Shown here in pieces: positions 1-11,606 of a stretch of 64,000 nucleotides of DNA. How positions within the stretch are numbered: the stretch's first letter is position 1; every line of letters starts with the position of its first letter. The notes beneath the pieces were generated by a model that saw only the letters and a list, made by a program, of their open reading frames with translations, was not told where the DNA came from and ran no database searches. This DNA is from Bryobacteraceae bacterium (GTDB lineage: Bacteria; Acidobacteriota; Terriglobia; Bryobacterales; Bryobacteraceae): contig JAWKHH010000003.1 of NCBI GenBank assembly GCA_041394945.1, positions 1,364,001-1,428,000 of the forward strand, given 5' to 3'. Made by a program: the position numbers and the translations under genes.

Positions 1-2877
<2,877 letters not shown>

Positions 2878-3024
2878 AACAATGTCCCACTCGAACAGCG
2901 CTGGAGTTGCGTGTGCGCGATACCGCGGCGAGGCCCTTCCTGCACGGAGCGCGAGGGGAGGAACGGGTCTACCGCTTCGGGCATGGATCTTTACGGCTTG
3001 TTTCGGTGCGGCCCGGGGATTGAA

Positions 3025-4086
3025 CTACAGCGTCCGCGTCACCTTCGACAGGCCGCGCGGCTGATCGGGATCGAGTCCCTTCTCCTCCGCGAGCGCCGCG
3101 GCGAACAACTGCGCGGGGATGATGTAGGGGATCGGCGTAAACACCTCTTCCGGCAGCGGACCCTCCTGGGCGAGCCGCGCCGGAATGCAAACGGTCCGGA
3201 GGCCGAGGTTCACCGCCTCCGGGTTCGAGCGGTCCGTAATCAGCAGCATCTCCGCCCGCGCCACGCCTACCTTGTCGAGGATCGTCTGCATCGAAGACCA
3301 CGTTACTCCGCCGGGAGTGAACAGAAACACCGGAAACGACGATTCCACCATCGCGATCGGGCCGTGAAGGAAATCGGCCGACGAGAAGCGCTCGGCGACG
3401 ATGTAGCAGGTCTCCATCAGCTTCAGGGCGAACTCGAACGCGTTGGCGTAGTTGAGTCCGCGGCCCACCACCACGGTGCGCTCCATGAAGCGGTAGCGCG
3501 AGGCGCGGATGCCGATGTCGTTCTCGAGCTTCAGCGCCGCGTCGGCCCAGGCCGGAATCTGCCGCAACTGGTCGATGGAAATCGGCGCGCCCATAGCGTA
3601 GGCGAGCAGGTAAATCATCATCAACTGCCCGGTGTAGGTTTTCGTTGCGGCGACGCTGCGCTCCTGCCCGGCCTTGACGTGAAACACCACCTCGGCCAGG
3701 CCGGCGAGCGAACTCTGGGCCTCGTTGGTGATGCCAACCGTGAGGGCCCCTTGATCGCGCGCCCGCTCGATGACGATGTTCGTGTCGGTGGATTCGCCCG
3801 ATTGCGAGATTCCGACCACGAGGGCGTCGCGGTAGTTGATTTTCGCGCCGTAGAGGGTGAATGTCGACGGCGCCGCCATTGAAACGGGCACTCCGGTGGA
3901 AATTTCGAGGAGATAGCGCCCGAAGAGCGCGGCGTTGTCGGAGGTGCCGCGCGCGGCCAGGATGACCATGCGCGGCTGGCGCTGAACGATGGCGCGCTTG
4001 AGGCTCTCGACAGCGGGAATCTGTTCGCGGAGGGTTCGATCGAGCACGTCCGGCTGCTGCCGGATCTCGTCGAGCATGATCGACAT
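3025..4086 (-). CDS. double SIS-domain sugar isomerase/deaminase (GlmS-isomerase-like, NagB-II type)
   Basis: 353-residue cytoplasmic enzyme built of two SIS (sugar isomerase) domains, like the isomerase half of GlmS but without the glutaminase domain. Such stand-alone proteins are usually hexosamine-6-phosphate deaminases or isomerases. Visible motifs are ARGTSDNAALFGRY (phosphate-binding turn of SIS1), SQSGES (about residue 101) and the ERSVAATKTYT segment typical of GlmS-like proteins. The C terminus keeps the DPDQPRGLSKVTRTL tail that contributes the active-site lysine in GlmS relatives. Two start codons are possible (4086 and 4077) and neither has a strong ribosome-binding site. The gene is convergent with the RND gene and is not clearly in an operon. 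The exact substrate is inferred only to be an amino-sugar phosphate. Confidence 0.85.
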   Translation of the reverse strand: MSIMLDEIRQQPDVLDRTLREQIPAVESLKRAIVQRQPRMVILAARGTSDNAALFGRYLLEISTGVPVSMAAPSTFTLYGAKINYRDALVVGISQSGESTDTNIVIERARDQGALTVGITNEAQSSLAGLAEVVFHVKAGQERSVAATKTYTGQLMMIYLLAYAMGAPISIDQLRQIPAWADAALKLENDIGIRASRYRFMERTVVVGRGLNYANAFEFALKLMETCYIVAERFSSADFLHGPIAMVESSFPVFLFTPGGVTWSSMQTILDKVGVARAEMLLITDRSNPEAVNLGLRTVCIPARLAQEGPLPEEVFTPIPYIIPAQLFAAALAEEKGLDPDQPRGLSKVTRTL

Positions 4087-4126
4087 CTATAGAGAGTAGC
4101 AGGACGGCGCGGCGCTGTCAGCGTGC

Positions 4127-4142
4127 GGGCCCGCGCGGGCCC
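4127..4142. terminator. perfect GC palindrome just after the sensor-kinase gene
   Basis: A 16-base perfect palindrome (GGGCCCGCGCGGGCCC) lies 11 bases beyond the sensor-kinase stop codon and before the divergent-side SIS gene start. As RNA it would fold as a 6-bp GC stem with a GCGC loop. There is no T-tract, so a rho-independent terminator is unproven; an operator or simple transcription-pausing hairpin is also possible. Confidence 0.35.
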
Positions 4143-4153
4143 GGGGGAAGCGC

Positions 4154-6595
4154 TCAGGCCTGGGAAGGCAAGGGCGCGGGCGCGCCGCCGGCGGGGAGAT
4201 GCGCCGCCTCGGCTTCGGCCACGGCCGCCGCCAGGTTCGCCGCCGCATGGGTGTTGACCACTTGCAGCAGCTCCGGCGCGTGGAAGGGCTTCGAGATGTA
4301 GCCGCTCATTCCGGCGGCGATGCATCGCTCGCGATCGCCCGTTGTGGCGTTAGCGGTTAACGCGATCACGGGGATCGGGAAGGGGGCGCCGTGCCGCTGT
4401 TCGTACTCGCGAATCGCGGCAAGGGCCTCGAATCCGTCCATCTCGGGCATCTGGATATCCATCAGCACGACGTCGAACCGCGAGGAGGCGAAGAACTCCA
4501 CGGCGAGGCGGCCGTTAGCGGCCACTTCGACTTCGTGCCCGGCCTTCCTCAATACGGCTTCCGCGACGCGTTGATTCACCGGGTTGTCTTCGGCGAGCAG
4601 AATGCGAGCCGGATTCGCCGCGGCGTGCGGTCTCGTTGCCCGATGGGCGGGCGGTTCCGGCGCGTTGCGAGGATCGAGAGCGGCGGAGACGGCATCCTTC
4701 AGATCCCGCCGCCGGATGGGTTTGGCGACGGAAACCGCGTCCGGAACGCGCCCCGGACGATACTCTCCGCGTCCTTCCTGCACGAGCAGAATCAGGGGAG
4801 CGCGGCGGCCTGTTTCGGCGATCCGCGCGGCGAGATCGGCCCAGTCGGCGCCGGTCAGGTGAGCGTCGGCTAGAACCAGCGCGAATCGTTCGTTTCCGGC
4901 GATGCGCGCCAGCGCCTCCGCGCCCGACGCCGCCGGGACGGGATCGAGATTCCATTCGCGAAGCATCCGGCAGGCGACTTCGCGGTGAGTGGCGTTGTCG
5001 TCTACGACGAGCACGCGCGCGCCGGGGCCGTGACCGGCTGGCCTTGCCGGACCGCGCGCCGCTGCTCCTGCCGCTTTGAGCGCCGCGGTGAACACGAACC
5101 GGCTGCCCACGCCCTCCTCGCTCTCGAGCGTCAGCGCTCCGCCCATCGCCTCGGCCAGCCGGGCCGAGATGGCGAGGCCCAACCCGGTGCCGCCGTACTT
5201 CCGGGTGGTCGACCCATCCGCCTGGGAGAACGGCTCGAAGATCAGGTCCTGCTTGTCGGCGGGAACGCCGATGCCGGTGTCGCGGACCGTGAAGCGGAGC
5301 GTGGTCGTCCCATCCTCTCCGGCGGACGCGGCCGCCGACAGCTCCACTTCGCCTTTTTTTGTGAACTTGATCGCGTTGCCGAGCAGGTTGAGGAGCACCT
5401 GACGGATCCGGGCCGGGTCTCCGACGGCTGTTTCCGGCGCCTCCGGCCACGCGTGGCAGATCAGTTCGAGCCCGTGCTGGTGCGCCCGGACCGCCACCGT
5501 TCGCGCCGTCTGCTCCATCAGGTCGCGGACGTTGAACGGCGACGGGTCGAGCTCGATGCGGCCGGCCTCGATTTTGGAGAAGTCGAGGATGTCGTTGATC
5601 ACCGCCAGCATAGCGTCGGCGGAGTACTGGATGGTCTCGACATACTCTCGCTGCTCGGTATCGATGGCGGTGCCGAGCAGCAGGTCGGTCATCCCGATCA
5701 CGCCGTTCATCGGCGTCCGAATCTCGTGGCTCATGTTGGCGACGAATTCGCTCTTGGACCGGCTGGCGGCCTCCGCCTTGTCTTTCGCCACCAGAAGCTC
5801 GCCGTTGGACCGCACGAGTTCGGCCGTGCGCTCGGAGACCTCGCGCTCCAGCCGGTCCCGATGCCTGCGCAGGCCTTCGTCCCGCCGCTCGATTTCCTCG
5901 AGCATCTCGTTGAAGGTGTCGGTCAACTGCCCGATTTCATCGTTGGTGATCTTTCCGGCGCGCGCGCTGTAGTCACGTTCCTGGGAGACGGCCCGCGCCA
6001 CGCGAGCCAACTGTGTCAGCGGATCAAGAATCGCCGACTGCAACCGCAGGGACAGGCCCACCGCGACCAGGCACGCGGTCGCGAAGACGATAGCGATCAA
6101 ACGGGCGTAGTTGCCGAGCCGGGCATCGAGCGGCGTCAGATCGCTTTCGATATAGAGCCGGCCGATCGTCTGCCCGCGCAGGACCACCGGGCGCAGCACG
6201 GCGAGGACGCCGCCGCGGAATTGCGGATGCTCCGGGGCGTCCCCGGGCCGGGCGCGAGTCCGGAAGAGTTCGTCCCGATAGTAGGCCGCGAACCGGTCTC
6301 CGGACGCCGCGTACAGAATCGCGCGGATCACCTCCGGCTTCGCTTTCAAGGCGCCGAGCAGCTCTTCGCCGGCGGGGATGTCGGCGAAGCTGAGCGGAGC
6401 GGTCGCGTTGTTTCCGAGGTTCACCGCCAACACGTCGAGGTCCCGCCGCATCGCGTCGCGCGCCGCCAGTTGGTCGTAGGCCAGCACCATCACCGAAGCG
6501 ACGGCGACGGCCACGCTCACCGCGATCGTCACCACCAGGCGCAGCTTGAGCCGGATGGACAGCCTTCGGAACCGCTCGGCCAGGTTCCGCATCAT
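4154..6595 (-). CDS. hybrid sensor histidine kinase (periplasmic sensor, HAMP, HisKA, HATPase, REC, REC)
   Basis: 813-residue membrane-bound hybrid kinase. TM1 about 19-40, a periplasmic CHASE8-like sensor about 42-163, TM2 about 165-185, HAMP about 186-240, coiled coil, HisKA with phospho-His at residue 290 (NMSHEIRTPMNG), HATPase with N box (NLLGNAIKF) and G boxes (DTGIGV, GGTGLGLAI), then two receiver domains. REC1 (about 527-645) keeps a candidate acceptor Asp577 but is divergent (LADAH); REC2 (about 663-785) is canonical with Asp713 in LMDIQMP. The start overlaps the yfiR-like stop by 4 bases (ATGA), so the two are translationally coupled. Architecture resembles BarA; the periplasmic partner is probably the YfiR-like protein. 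No dedicated output regulator is adjacent, so the phosphoryl target is unknown. Confidence 0.95.
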   Translation of the reverse strand: MMRNLAERFRRLSIRLKLRLVVTIAVSVAVAVASVMVLAYDQLAARDAMRRDLDVLAVNLGNNATAPLSFADIPAGEELLGALKAKPEVIRAILYAASGDRFAAYYRDELFRTRARPGDAPEHPQFRGGVLAVLRPVVLRGQTIGRLYIESDLTPLDARLGNYARLIAIVFATACLVAVGLSLRLQSAILDPLTQLARVARAVSQERDYSARAGKITNDEIGQLTDTFNEMLEEIERRDEGLRRHRDRLEREVSERTAELVRSNGELLVAKDKAEAASRSKSEFVANMSHEIRTPMNGVIGMTDLLLGTAIDTEQREYVETIQYSADAMLAVINDILDFSKIEAGRIELDPSPFNVRDLMEQTARTVAVRAHQHGLELICHAWPEAPETAVGDPARIRQVLLNLLGNAIKFTKKGEVELSAAASAGEDGTTTLRFTVRDTGIGVPADKQDLIFEPFSQADGSTTRKYGGTGLGLAISARLAEAMGGALTLESEEGVGSRFVFTAALKAAGAAARGPARPAGHGPGARVLVVDDNATHREVACRMLREWNLDPVPAASGAEALARIAGNERFALVLADAHLTGADWADLAARIAETGRRAPLILLVQEGRGEYRPGRVPDAVSVAKPIRRRDLKDAVSAALDPRNAPEPPAHRATRPHAAANPARILLAEDNPVNQRVAEAVLRKAGHEVEVAANGRLAVEFFASSRFDVVLMDIQMPEMDGFEALAAIREYEQRHGAPFPIPVIALTANATTGDRERCIAAGMSGYISKPFHAPELLQVVNTHAAANLAAAVAEAEAAHLPAGGAPAPLPSQA

Positions 6596-7140
6596 CGCTC
6601 CCCTTTCGGCGGGACGATTTCGGCCAGCCGCAGCAGCTTCGAACTCACCTGCAGCCCGGCCCTCGAAGCCGCCTCGGGATTCACTTCCACATGCACGCGC
6701 CCGCCGGCGACGCGCAGGTTCATCATCCCCTCCGTGGCCGCGAATCCCTCGGATTCGCCCACCGTCAACACCGGCCTTGTTTCGAGGCGCGCCAGCAGGC
6801 TCCGCGACCGCTTTCGGCTCGCCTCGCCGACGAACAGAATCTGGCAGGAAGCCGCCTGCTCCAAGCTCGCGATGGCGGTGACTTCGAACGGGCGTCCGTC
6901 CAGCGTCTGGCCGGCCACCAGGACCCGCAGCGCCTCGCCGATCCTGCCCTCCTCGGCCAGACAGATCCGCACCGGCCCGCGCGCCTGGGCCGGGCTCGGC
7001 CAGCGGACAAACTTGGCGAAGTTATAGAGGAACGCCGCCTTTACCTGATGCTCGCTCACCGGCGCCGGGTGCTCGCCCACCCGCGCCTGGCAGAAGCCGG
7101 GCGCCGCGGCGAGAAGCATCCATGGAAACAGCCAGCGCAT
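6592..7140 (-). CDS. YfiR-family periplasmic protein (DUF4154)
   Basis: 182-residue exported protein with a signal peptide (MRWLFPWMLLAAAPGFCQA). The family hallmark EHQVKAAFLYNFAKFVRWP follows the signal, then conserved blocks around CLAEEGRIGEAL, CQILFVG, VLTVGES and MNLRVAGGRVHVEVN. In Pseudomonas, YfiR is a periplasmic inhibitor of the diguanylate cyclase YfiN, whose sensor is of the CHASE8 type. Here the adjacent 4-base-overlapping gene encodes a hybrid histidine kinase with a similar short periplasmic domain, so this protein is inferred to gate that kinase. The TonB-dependent receptor upstream on the same strand completes a commonly seen trio. Confidence 0.88.
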   Translation of the reverse strand: MRWLFPWMLLAAAPGFCQARVGEHPAPVSEHQVKAAFLYNFAKFVRWPSPAQARGPVRICLAEEGRIGEALRVLVAGQTLDGRPFEVTAIASLEQAASCQILFVGEASRKRSRSLLARLETRPVLTVGESEGFAATEGMMNLRVAGGRVHVEVNPEAASRAGLQVSSKLLRLAEIVPPKGER

Positions 7141-7343
7141 GCGTTCGCTTTCTCTACTTCGTGCTCGACGAAAATTCGAGCCCGGCCGAGGCCGTCCACC
7201 GACGGCTGAACGGCGCCGCCGCGGGCGACAAAGCCAGGCGAAAGGGACAAGTCATCTGGGATGAGGCCTCGTTGCCCTTATCGGAAAGGCGGAGAGCGTT
7301 GTTAGGGGAAGCGGCCCGGCGGGGCGGCGGGCGGCGCGTGACG

Positions 7344-9302
7344 TCACTTACCGTTGAGGGAAAATTCGAGTCCGAACCACACCGTGCGGCCGCGGCTGGC
7401 CGGGGCCGTGTTCACCGCGCCATTCGCGATCGGCATCCAGATGCTCCCGCCGCCGAGATTCACCGCGTGCGCGAGCACGGCGATCGATAGCGGGATGTCT
7501 TCGCGGAGCTCACGCCGGATCTGCCATCGTAGATTGGCATCCACCCAGTGCCTCGCCACAGCCGGCGGGTTCGGGGTCGCCCGGTAGGGAGTCACCGCGG
7601 CCCGCCACGCGTCAAAGACGCTGATCGAAAATCGTTTGGATGGCGCGTAGCTTCCGCCCGCCTTCACACTCACCGGAGGGATCCAGGGCGGGCTCGATGC
7701 CGCGTTCCAGTCGCTCGCATGTTGATAGAGCACTGAGCCGATCGCCATCCAACGGTCGCTCCAGGCGTACTTACCCTCCCACTCGACGCCCCGGAAGCTC
7801 GCCCGGCCGAGATTCCGGTAGATGCCCGGAAACCGGACATACTCCTGCACGATCACATCCGACATCCGGCTCTGGTACCCGCTCAAGCTCATCGATACGT
7901 GCTTGGACTCGTAGGTCATCGCCAGCTCGGCCGTCGCCATCCGCTCCGGCCGCAGCGCCGGGTCGCCCTGGAGCAGCGGATAGTCGAGCCACAGTTCGTT
8001 GATCGTCGGCGCCCGGTAGGCCCGGCCGTAGAGCGCCTTCAGGCCCAGCCTCGGCGCCGGCTTCCACACCAGGCCCACCCGCGGCACCGCATCCACGGCC
8101 AGGTTCCCGATCTTGTTCAACTGCACGCCAGCGATCGCCGAAAGGCTGCGCGAGACCGCATGCTCCCATTGCGCGTAGGCGGCCGCGCCCATCCGGCTTC
8201 CACTCGCCATCGGCGACGTTCCACCTTCGGCGATCAGCGTCGCCGAGCCGCGCATCCGGTTCACCAGCGCGCCGAAGGCCAGCCGGTCCCTGTCGCCCAC
8301 CTCGATCGTGTTGCCCCACTCCACCACCGTCTCGCTCGCCTCGCGCGTGAAGGACGGAAACTGCTGTGAAAAGTCATGGCCGGTGTGGGTGTGCGTGACG
8401 TTGAGCGAACTCCGCCAACGTCCCGAGGGAGAAAACGAGTACCCGAGATCGGTGAACCCCCGCCGCCAGAATCCCGGTCCGGAGATCGGCCCGGCCTGGT
8501 AGGGCAGCGCCGATTCCGAGTACGCGGACTGGAACGTCAGGCCGCGAAATCCGGCTTCGACGAAAGCGCCCGTTCCGCTGCCATAGCGGCGCGAAACCGT
8601 TTCGAACACCGGCCCCGACTCGGTCAAGTCCAAGAGGCCCCGCGCCCGGTTCCCCATGCGCCACACCGGATCGTGCCGCGATTGCATAGCCGCGAAAACG
8701 CGGACGCCGGCGCGCTCGGCCGAAACCGTTCCGCCGGCGCGCCCCGCCCCGCCTTCCCCGCCGAGCGTGTTCACCGAGACGGAATTTCCGTCCGGCCGCT
8801 TCGTGATCAGGTTCACCACACCGGCGAACGCATTCGAGCCGTAGAGCACCGAACCCGGACCCTTCACCACCTCGATCCGCTCCAGCGCCTCCACCGGAAA
8901 CGATTCGAGAAGGTCGGTCATCACGCCGCCTTCGAGCACCTCCCGCACCGGGCGTCCGTTGATGAGGTACAGCACATGAACGCCTGTGCCGGTGGAGTGC
9001 TGCCCGCGGACGGCGAGGATGGACGCGTCCGTGATCATCGACGTTGTCATGTTCAGGCCGGCGACCCGACTCAGCACTTCCCGCAGCGTGAGGCCGCCGA
9101 ACCGCTCGATTTCGCCGGCCGTGACCACCGACATCATCGCCGGCGCGTGGGCCGCCGATTCGGAGAACTTCGACGCCGTCACCACCTGCACCTGGAGCAG
9201 CGACTCGAGGTCCAGCGATGCCAGGGACCGGCTGTCAGCCGGGCTGCTCTGCGCGGCGGCGATCGCCGCAAGCGAGAATATCATCCGAGAAAAGCGCGCC
9301 AT
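7344..9302 (-). CDS. TonB-dependent outer-membrane receptor
   Basis: 652-residue outer-membrane receptor with an N-terminal signal peptide (MARFSRMIFSLAAIAAAQ). The plug domain begins with the DLESLLQVQVVTASKFSES motif, continues through PAMMSVVTAGEIERFGG, and holds GPGSVLYGSNAFAGVVNLITK, a strongly conserved plug signature. The beta-barrel occupies the rest and ends in an aromatic-rich strand (VWFGLEFSLN). Length is typical for small-ligand receptors. It lies between feoB (74 bases upstream) and the yfiR-like gene (203 bases downstream) on one strand, so iron chelate or another metal/cofactor is plausible, but receptors of this exact class also carry sugars or B12. No TonB/ExbBD is in the window. 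Confidence 0.92.
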   Translation of the reverse strand: MARFSRMIFSLAAIAAAQSSPADSRSLASLDLESLLQVQVVTASKFSESAAHAPAMMSVVTAGEIERFGGLTLREVLSRVAGLNMTTSMITDASILAVRGQHSTGTGVHVLYLINGRPVREVLEGGVMTDLLESFPVEALERIEVVKGPGSVLYGSNAFAGVVNLITKRPDGNSVSVNTLGGEGGAGRAGGTVSAERAGVRVFAAMQSRHDPVWRMGNRARGLLDLTESGPVFETVSRRYGSGTGAFVEAGFRGLTFQSAYSESALPYQAGPISGPGFWRRGFTDLGYSFSPSGRWRSSLNVTHTHTGHDFSQQFPSFTREASETVVEWGNTIEVGDRDRLAFGALVNRMRGSATLIAEGGTSPMASGSRMGAAAYAQWEHAVSRSLSAIAGVQLNKIGNLAVDAVPRVGLVWKPAPRLGLKALYGRAYRAPTINELWLDYPLLQGDPALRPERMATAELAMTYESKHVSMSLSGYQSRMSDVIVQEYVRFPGIYRNLGRASFRGVEWEGKYAWSDRWMAIGSVLYQHASDWNAASSPPWIPPVSVKAGGSYAPSKRFSISVFDAWRAAVTPYRATPNPPAVARHWVDANLRWQIRRELREDIPLSIAVLAHAVNLGGGSIWMPIANGAVNTAPASRGRTVWFGLEFSLNGK

Positions 9303-9376
9303 CGAGTAGGGGCCTCGATGCGCTTATCGGCTGTGAATGGAGGGATACGGCTGGAAAAATCGGGGGTAGTGGGAAT

Positions 9377-11278
9377 CTAGGAGAGCCAGCGGGTTACGGC
9401 GATATTCGCCGCCAGCGCGCAGACCCACGCCAAGACCGTCATGTATGCGAACTGGATGGCAGGCCACTTCCAGCCGCCGGTTTCGCGCTTCACCACCGCC
9501 ACCGTCGAGAGACACTGCATGGCGAAGGCGAAGAAGATCAGCAGGGCGGCGGCGCCCCCGGGGGTCAGGTCATGCCGGAGGGCCTCGCGCAGCCCCACCG
9601 AAGTCTCGTCGGCGTTCTCGATGCCGTAGATCACGCCGAGGGTTCCGACGATCACCTCGCGCGCGGCCAGGCTGGTGATGAGCCCGATGCCGATCTTCCA
9701 GTCGAACCCGAGCGGCGCGATCAGCGGCTCCACCGCGCGGCCCACCGTCCCGGCCAGGCTCTCGCGGATCTCCGGGGCCTGCCCGTTGTCGAGCGGCACG
9801 TGAGCCAGCACCCACAATCCGATGGCGACGGCAAGAATCACCGTCCCGGCGCGACGCAGAAACACCTTCGAGCGGTCGAGCAGCCGCAACCCGAGCGAAC
9901 GCAGCGACGGTTTCCGGTAGGGCGGCAATTCGAGCACGAACGGCGTCCGGTCGCTTTTGAGGATCGACGACTTGAGCGCCCGGGCGGTGGCCACGGCCGC
10001 GGCGAATCCGAGGACGTAGAGCCCGAACAGAGCGGCGGCCCGCGTGCCGAGCACGGGCCCGAGCAGCGGCCGGTCCGGGATGAAGGCCGCGATGATGAGG
10101 GTGTAGACGGGGAGCCGCGCCGAGCAGGTCATGAACGGGGCGATCAGAATGGTCGCGATGCGATCGCGCTGGTTTTCGATGGTCCGCGTCGCCATGATCG
10201 CCGGAACGGCGCAGGCATGGGCCGAAAGCAGCGGGATGAAGGACTTCCCCTGGAGCCCGATCTTGGCCATGGTGCGGTCGGCGATGAGCGCGGCCCGCGA
10301 CAGGTAGCCGGAGTCCTCGAGGATTCCGATGAACAGGAACAGGATGAGAATCTGCGGCAGAAAGACCAGCACGGAGCCCACGCCGCCCCAGATGCCCTCC
10401 ACGATCAGATCGCGGAACATGCCGGCCGGAAGCGCGGCGCCGATCCACTCGCCCGAACGCGCCACGCCGGCTTCGACGAGATCCATAACCGGCGGCGCCC
10501 AGGTGAAGATCGACTGAAACACCACGACGATGATGGCGAGAAAGGCCAGCGGTCCCCACAGCGGATGCAGGAAGACGCCGTCGAGGCGGCGGGTCCACTT
10601 GGGCGGCGCCGGCGCCTGGTACGATCCGGAAACCTGGGCGGCCCATGCGCGGCAGGCCGGCACGTTGCTGATCGCGTTGTTGAGCACCGGAAGCTCCACG
10701 CGCGGGGCGGGCACGGCCAACTCGCCGCGCAGGAATTCGAGCACCGGCGCGAGTCCCTGGCGGCGCGCGGCGCTCACCAGCGCCACCGGCGTGCCGATGC
10801 GAGCGGCCACCTCGGCGGTGTCGACGCTGCCGCCGCGCCGCTCGAGATCGTCGGCCATGTTCAGGACGACGAGAGTCGGGATGTTGAGGCTGAGCACGGG
10901 CGCCGCCAGCGCCATGTGGCGGGCCAGGTTGGTGACGTCGAGGACGAGGAGAATCGCGTCCGGCCGCTGCGAACCGGCCATCTCGCCGGCAAGCACGTCG
11001 CGGGTGACGCGCTCGTCTTCCGACCGCGGCTCGAGGCTGTAGATGCCGGGCAGGTCGACCACTTCGGCTTCGCGGCCGCTATCGAGTTGCAGCTTGCCGC
11101 GGCGCTGCTCGACGGTGACGCCGGGATAGTTGGCGACCTTCTGCCGGAGTCCGGTGAGAAGGTTGAACAGTGTCGACTTGCCGGAATTGGGCGGACCCAC
11201 CAGCGCCACCAGCCGCTTCCGGACCGCGCCCGGCGCCGGCGGCGCCACGATCGACGAAGGTCCGCCGCCGTGGTTCAT
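9377..11278 (-). CDS. feoB: ferrous iron transport protein B
   Basis: Fe2+ permease with an N-terminal G domain: GPPNSGKST (G1), DLPGIYSL (G3), NMAD (G4), followed by the seven-to-eight-helix membrane domain containing the gate motif HACAVPAIMATRT and a second CSARLPVYTLI gate. I place the start at the ATG at 11278, which overlaps the feoA stop (TGATG), giving 633 residues. The open frame runs further upstream to 11560, but that part is antisense/shadow of feoA. The protein is shorter than E. coli FeoB (~770) yet all catalytic and gate motifs are present. Cotranscribed with feoA; a TonB receptor gene follows. Confidence 0.95.
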   Translation of the reverse strand: MNHGGGPSSIVAPPAPGAVRKRLVALVGPPNSGKSTLFNLLTGLRQKVANYPGVTVEQRRGKLQLDSGREAEVVDLPGIYSLEPRSEDERVTRDVLAGEMAGSQRPDAILLVLDVTNLARHMALAAPVLSLNIPTLVVLNMADDLERRGGSVDTAEVAARIGTPVALVSAARRQGLAPVLEFLRGELAVPAPRVELPVLNNAISNVPACRAWAAQVSGSYQAPAPPKWTRRLDGVFLHPLWGPLAFLAIIVVVFQSIFTWAPPVMDLVEAGVARSGEWIGAALPAGMFRDLIVEGIWGGVGSVLVFLPQILILFLFIGILEDSGYLSRAALIADRTMAKIGLQGKSFIPLLSAHACAVPAIMATRTIENQRDRIATILIAPFMTCSARLPVYTLIIAAFIPDRPLLGPVLGTRAAALFGLYVLGFAAAVATARALKSSILKSDRTPFVLELPPYRKPSLRSLGLRLLDRSKVFLRRAGTVILAVAIGLWVLAHVPLDNGQAPEIRESLAGTVGRAVEPLIAPLGFDWKIGIGLITSLAAREVIVGTLGVIYGIENADETSVGLREALRHDLTPGGAAALLIFFAFAMQCLSTVAVVKRETGGWKWPAIQFAYMTVLAWVCALAANIAVTRWLS

Positions 11279-11526
11279 CAGCCTTCGACGCGAATCAGGC
11301 AGGCGGTTTCCCGCCGCAGCGCCACTTCGGATCCGTCTACTTCGAACACGCGCGGATCCCCGCCCGGCGCACTCCGCCCGACGCGCACTTTGCCGCCGGG
11401 GAGGAAACCCAGTTCCATCAGGCGACGCGCCACGTCGTCGGGAAGGTCCATCCCGGCGATCACAGCCTGCTCGCCGCGCCGGAGGTCCGCGAGCCGCTTG
11501 CCGCACTTGACACTGAGTTGCATCAA
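11278..11526 (-). CDS. feoA: ferrous iron transport protein A
   Basis: 82-residue SH3-like cytoplasmic protein that assists FeoB. The family pattern is clear: CGKRLADLRRGEQAVIAGM, then RRLMELGFLPGGKVRV and the closing EVALRRETACLIRV strand. It starts with ATG-ATG at 11526; its stop codon overlaps the feoB start by one base, indicating translational coupling. The 80-base divergent gap to the Gfo/Idh gene should hold its promoter, but I could not identify a convincing Fur or DtxR box there. Confidence 0.93.
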   Translation of the reverse strand: MMQLSVKCGKRLADLRRGEQAVIAGMDLPDDVARRLMELGFLPGGKVRVGRSAPGGDPRVFEVDGSEVALRRETACLIRVEG

Positions 11527-11554
11527 CTAACAGTATCGGGCCGCGCGCGCCCGC

Positions 11555-11583
11555 TGTCAACCGCCCCCCACGCGCGGGATAAT
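11555..11583 (+). promoter_or_regulatory. candidate sigma70 promoter for the Gfo/Idh operon
   Basis: TGTCAA, a 17-base spacer, then GATAAT, ending 23 bases before the ATG of the oxidoreductase gene; a purine-rich GAGAAAGGG ribosome-binding segment lies between. The -10 is 5/6 to consensus; the -35 is weaker. Confidence 0.4.
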
Positions 11584-11606
11584 CGGATTGAGAAAGGGCT
11601 CACACC

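Noticed and set aside
2913..3023. Possible 36-residue gene after the RND pump (GTG 2913, product rich in Arg/Gly)
   Set aside because: Codon pattern looks coding-like and a GGAG lies upstream, but there is no recognised family, it sits in a 147-base convergent gap and the length is too small to trust.
7141..7343. 203-base gap between TonB receptor and yfiR-like gene as an RNA or riboswitch locus
   Set aside because: No conserved riboswitch core or strong hairpin was recognised; I see nothing to support beyond a likely leader.
11279..11560. N-terminal extension of feoB upstream of 11278
   Set aside because: It is antisense of or overlaps the whole feoA frame; the ATG at 11278 forms a classic stop/start overlap with feoA and gives a normal FeoB N terminus.
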